Positions 6,944 to 7,986 of a stretch of 7,986 nt of DNA are shown here, piece after piece. The notes under the pieces were generated by a model. It was not told the DNA's origin. It did not search any database and saw only the letters and a list, made by a program, of their open reading frames with translations. The DNA is taken from positions 1 through 7,986 of the forward strand of contig DAOWFB010000021.1 in NCBI GenBank assembly GCA_030638205.1, in the 5' to 3' direction. The position numbers and the translations under genes are program-made. Within the stretch, counting starts at the first letter, position 1; every line of letters begins with the position of its first letter. The DNA comes from Thalassospiraceae bacterium (lineage in GTDB: Bacteria > Pseudomonadota > Alphaproteobacteria > Rhodospirillales > Magnetovibrionaceae).

Positions 6944-6959
6944 TGCACAGACCGTGCCA
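6944..6959 (-). promoter_or_regulatory. Sigma-54 promoter of the flgF operon
   Basis: On the minus strand the sequence is TGGCACGGTCTGTGCA. It has TGGCAC at -24, GTGCA at -12 and the required GG-10 bases-GC spacing, a near-perfect match to TGGCAC-N5-TTGCA. The start would fall at about 6933, some 57 bases before the flgF ATG. Sigma-54 control of rod and ring operons is established in Caulobacter, where FlbD is the activator and FliX its partner; fliX is in this window. Confidence 0.88.
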
Positions 6960-6977
6960 ACTTAAAATATTGTTTAA

Positions 6978-6990
6978 TTTCAAAGCGTTA
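6978..6990 (+). promoter_or_regulatory. IHF-like site upstream of the flgF promoter
   Basis: TTTCAAAGCGTTA fits the IHF consensus WATCAANNNNTTR with one mismatch (T for A at position 2), inside an AT-rich tract from about 6961 to 7017. It is centred about 50 bases upstream of the predicted sigma-54 start, between the promoter and the putative enhancers, where DNA bending would bring them together. A single short motif in AT-rich DNA can arise by chance, so position is the main support. Confidence 0.45.
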
Positions 6991-7051
6991 TATAAAATTA
7001 TGGTTTTTGTTTGGATGGCATAGCCGCCCAATTCGTTCCATAAGGGAAGTC

Positions 7052-7070
7052 TTTTCCCGGCAGAACTTGC
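7052..7070. promoter_or_regulatory. Candidate activator (FlbD/ftr-like) element, copy 1
   Basis: This is one of two copies of a 19-base element with shared bases TTnnCCGGCAGAAnnTGC (14 of 19 identical). It is centred about 128 bases upstream of the predicted flgF start, a normal enhancer distance for a sigma-54 promoter. That it binds FlbD is an inference from position, duplication and the presence of fliX; I recall the Caulobacter ftr element as having a CGGC-containing core but cannot compare it here. Confidence 0.45.
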
Positions 7071-7122
7071 CCATTGGACCCCTATTGGGGGCCGATTGGG
7101 GGGTGCTGCGGAAGGAAAAGGA

Positions 7123-7141
7123 GTTCTCCGGCAGAAAATGC
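7123..7141. promoter_or_regulatory. Candidate activator (FlbD/ftr-like) element, copy 2
   Basis: The second copy of the CGGCAGAA-centred element starts 71 bases after copy 1, in the same orientation. It is about 199 bases upstream of the predicted flgF start and about 50 bases upstream of the CtrA-like box of fliL, so it could influence both divergent promoters. The same caveats apply as for copy 1. Confidence 0.42.
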
Positions 7142-7189
7142 ATAACTATGTTAAAGTAATTGGCTTTTTGGCCGCCCCAAGAGCACATA

Positions 7190-7228
7190 TCAACTACTTG
7201 TTAACCATCAGCACCTAACTTGTAATAC
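7190..7228 (+). promoter_or_regulatory. CtrA-type promoter of fliL
   Basis: TCAA-7 bases-TTAAC at 7190-7205 matches the CtrA box TTAA-N7-TTAAC with one mismatch, and its right half reads TTAACCAT, the well-known CtrA half-site. With TTAACC (7201-7206) as -35, a TAATAC -10 follows at 7223-7228 after 16 bases. Transcription would start near 7235, leaving a leader of about 90 bases. CtrA control of fliLM-type early flagellar operons is established in Caulobacter; no ctrA gene is in this window, so the use of CtrA here is inferred. Confidence 0.62.
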
Positions 7229-7244
7229 AAGAGTTTTTGGCCGG

Positions 7245-7260
7245 GCCTGCGGTTGCAGGC
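7245..7260 (+). other. Hairpin in the predicted fliL leader
   Basis: GCCTGC, a GGTT loop and GCAGGC form a perfect 6-bp, GC-rich stem about 10 bases after the predicted start. No T-run follows on either strand, so it is not a standard terminator. It could stabilise the 5' end of the message or act with the repeats that follow. Confidence 0.5.
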
Positions 7261-7262
7261 GT

Positions 7263-7318
7263 GCCAGTATTTGAGCCAGTATTTGAATTTACCAGTATTT
7301 AAGCTGATCAGTATTTAA
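7263..7318 (+). repeat. Four-copy CAGTATTTRA repeat cluster before fliL
   Basis: CAGTATTTGA occurs at 7265-7274 and 7277-7286, and CAGTATTTAA at 7293-7302 and 7309-7318, all in the same direction with steps of 12, 16 and 16 bases. The first two copies form an exact 12-base tandem (GCCAGTATTTGA at 7263-7274 and 7275-7286). The cluster fills most of the predicted fliL leader and ends 7 bases before the ATG, where a Shine-Dalgarno would be expected. I do not recognise the motif. Confidence 0.85.
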
Positions 7319-7325
7319 AATTGAA

Positions 7326-7907
7326 ATGAGTATGGCCATGGCCGACGATGACGAACTCGAAGACGATCTGGATGAAGATGAGATTGAAGGCGAGGAAGGC
7401 GAAGACGGCGAGGAAGGCGAAGACGGCGAAGGGAAGTCTGGCAGGAAAAGACTTCTAATCGTTATTGCCGCAGTGCTGGTGCTTATTCTTGGTGGCGTAA
7501 CGGGGGCGTATTTCCTCGGTTATTTGCAGCCTCTTATTAACATGATAGCCGGCGGTGATGAAGCGGGCCTAGATGAAGAAGCGCAGGCCCTGGTATCTGG
7601 GGATGCTGTTTTTTATGATTTACCCGAGATGCTGGTTAATCTGAATACGGGCGGTCGTAAGTCGGTTTATCTCAAAATAAGAGTGAGCCTTGAACTGGAG
7701 ACCGTCGAAGACGTTACAACGGTTGAAGGCCTGATGCCAAGAATTGTTGATAATTTTCAGGTTTATCTACGTGAATTACGGATAGACGACCTGAAGGGTT
7801 CTGCTGGTATGTACCGCCTGCGCGAAGAATTGCTAAAGCGGGTAAATGTTGCGGTTAGTCCGGCAAAAGTAAACGATGTTTTATTCAAGGAACTGCTAGT
7901 TCAATAG
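7326..7907 (+). CDS. fliL: Flagellar basal body-associated protein FliL
   Basis: FliL is a single-pass inner-membrane protein that surrounds the stator units and supports motor function. This 193-aa product has an acidic cytoplasmic tail (residues 7-35, nearly all Asp/Glu/Gly), a basic patch (37-42), one membrane segment (43-65) and a periplasmic domain. That domain includes AVFYDLPEMLVNLNTGGRK (94-112), the beta segment SVYLKIRVSLELE (113-125) and a C-terminal VNDVLFKELLVQ (182-193), all typical of FliL. The tail contains an exact duplication, EGEEGED followed by GEEGED, encoded by an 18-base tandem repeat. The start is uncertain: ATG codons occur at 7326, 7332 and 7338 and none has a clear SD; I kept the first. 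It is followed after 54 bases by a probable fliM. Confidence 0.92.
   Translation: MSMAMADDDELEDDLDEDEIEGEEGEDGEEGEDGEGKSGRKRLLIVIAAVLVLILGGVTGAYFLGYLQPLINMIAGGDEAGLDEEAQALVSGDAVFYDLPEMLVNLNTGGRKSVYLKIRVSLELETVEDVTTVEGLMPRIVDNFQVYLRELRIDDLKGSAGMYRLREELLKRVNVAVSPAKVNDVLFKELLVQ
7389..7424 (+). repeat. 18-bp exact tandem duplication inside fliL
   Basis: The unit GGCGAGGAAGGCGAAGAC is present twice in a row (7389-7406 and 7407-7424), with a partial third copy (GGCGA) after it. It is a multiple of three, so it keeps the frame and encodes two copies of the six-residue unit GEEGED in the acidic tail. Its length may vary between strains by slippage. Confidence 0.95.
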
Positions 7908-7961
7908 CTGGCAGTAGCGAGCGCCCACACTTAAAGGGCCAGATAAGGATAAGGGCAATAA

Positions 7962-7986
7962 ATGACAGCCCCAGGTGATGACGTAG
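7962..7986 (+). CDS. fliM: Start of a gene, probably fliM (partial)
   Basis: An ATG at 7962 is preceded by AAGGGC at a distance of 5 bases, and reads MTAPGDDV before the window ends. Eight residues cannot identify a protein. The name rests on position alone: fliM, the flagellar motor switch gene, regularly follows fliL. The ribosome site shows that a translated gene starts here. Confidence 0.5.

Larger units (their letters stand above)
6877..7325. other. Divergent flgF / fliL control region
   Basis: This 449-bp stretch has no convincing gene. The open frames crossing it lack ribosome sites and family features. It is instead dense in control signals, listed separately. From the flgF side come a small inverted repeat at the predicted start (6923-6936), a sigma-54 element, an IHF-like site and two CGGCAGAA elements. 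From the fliL side come a CtrA-like box, a -10, a hairpin and four CAGTATTTRA repeats. Confidence 0.8.

Noticed and set aside
7161..7175. A second sigma-54-like element on the plus strand facing fliL (GG-10 bases-GC)
   Set aside because: The -24 half is fair (TTGGC) but the -12 half is CCGCC in place of TTGCA, and the CtrA-like promoter just downstream explains fliL better.
6819..7188. Minus-strand open frames of 66-70 codons in the flgF-fliL gap
   Set aside because: No ribosome sites or recognisable features; they run across the sigma-54 promoter, the IHF-like site and the repeated elements.

Overview
This window looks like part of an alphaproteobacterial chromosome, AT-richer than the best-studied members of the class. 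The evidence is the alphaproteobacteria-specific regulator FliX, a DksA of the alphaproteobacterial single-cysteine type, the gene block fliX-dksA / flgH-flgA-flgG-flgF / fliL-fliM (an arrangement I recall from Caulobacter and relatives), and a near-perfect CtrA-type box upstream of fliL. I cannot name a genus. There are eight complete protein genes and two cut by the window edges.

Region 1 (1-1991, minus strand) is an iron(III) uptake operon: a periplasmic iron-binding protein (FbpA/FutA type) followed after 28 bp by an FbpB-type permease that runs off the left edge. Its upstream region (about 1992-2100) carries a perfect 7-1-7 inverted repeat differing from the classical Fur half-site only in its central two bases, plus a second degenerate copy of the same element, so iron-responsive control is likely.

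Region 2 (2226-3252, plus strand) holds fliX, the trans-acting partner of the sigma-54 activator FlbD in flagellar assembly, and dksA, a ppGpp/RNA polymerase cofactor that has lost three of the four zinc-finger cysteines. dksA has its own plausible sigma-70 promoter. The convergent gap before flgH (3253-3466) contains three hairpins, two of them with clear U-tracts.

Region 3 (3467-6876, minus strand) is the operon flgF-flgG-flgA-flgH, in transcription order: proximal and distal rod proteins, the P-ring chaperone and the L-ring lipoprotein. Together they build the outer half of the basal body.

Region 4 (6877-7325) is a 449-bp divergent control region. Facing flgF are a strong sigma-54 -24/-12 element, an IHF-like site and two copies of a CGGCAGAA-centred element placed as upstream enhancers, the layout expected for FlbD-controlled class III flagellar promoters. 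Facing fliL are a CtrA-like box with a -10, a hairpin, and four copies of CAGTATTTRA between the predicted transcription start and the fliL start codon. I do not recognise this repeat cluster, and it is the most novel-looking structure here.

Region 5 (7326-7986, plus strand) is fliL, with an unusually acidic repeat-bearing cytoplasmic tail, followed by the first codons of a gene that is probably fliM.

The genes fit one programme: CtrA-type early control of fliL(M), FliX/FlbD sigma-54 control of the rod and ring genes, and then basal-body assembly. I see no mobile element, CRISPR array, tRNA or rRNA, and no sign of an unknown multi-gene system. The novelty is in the regulatory DNA.
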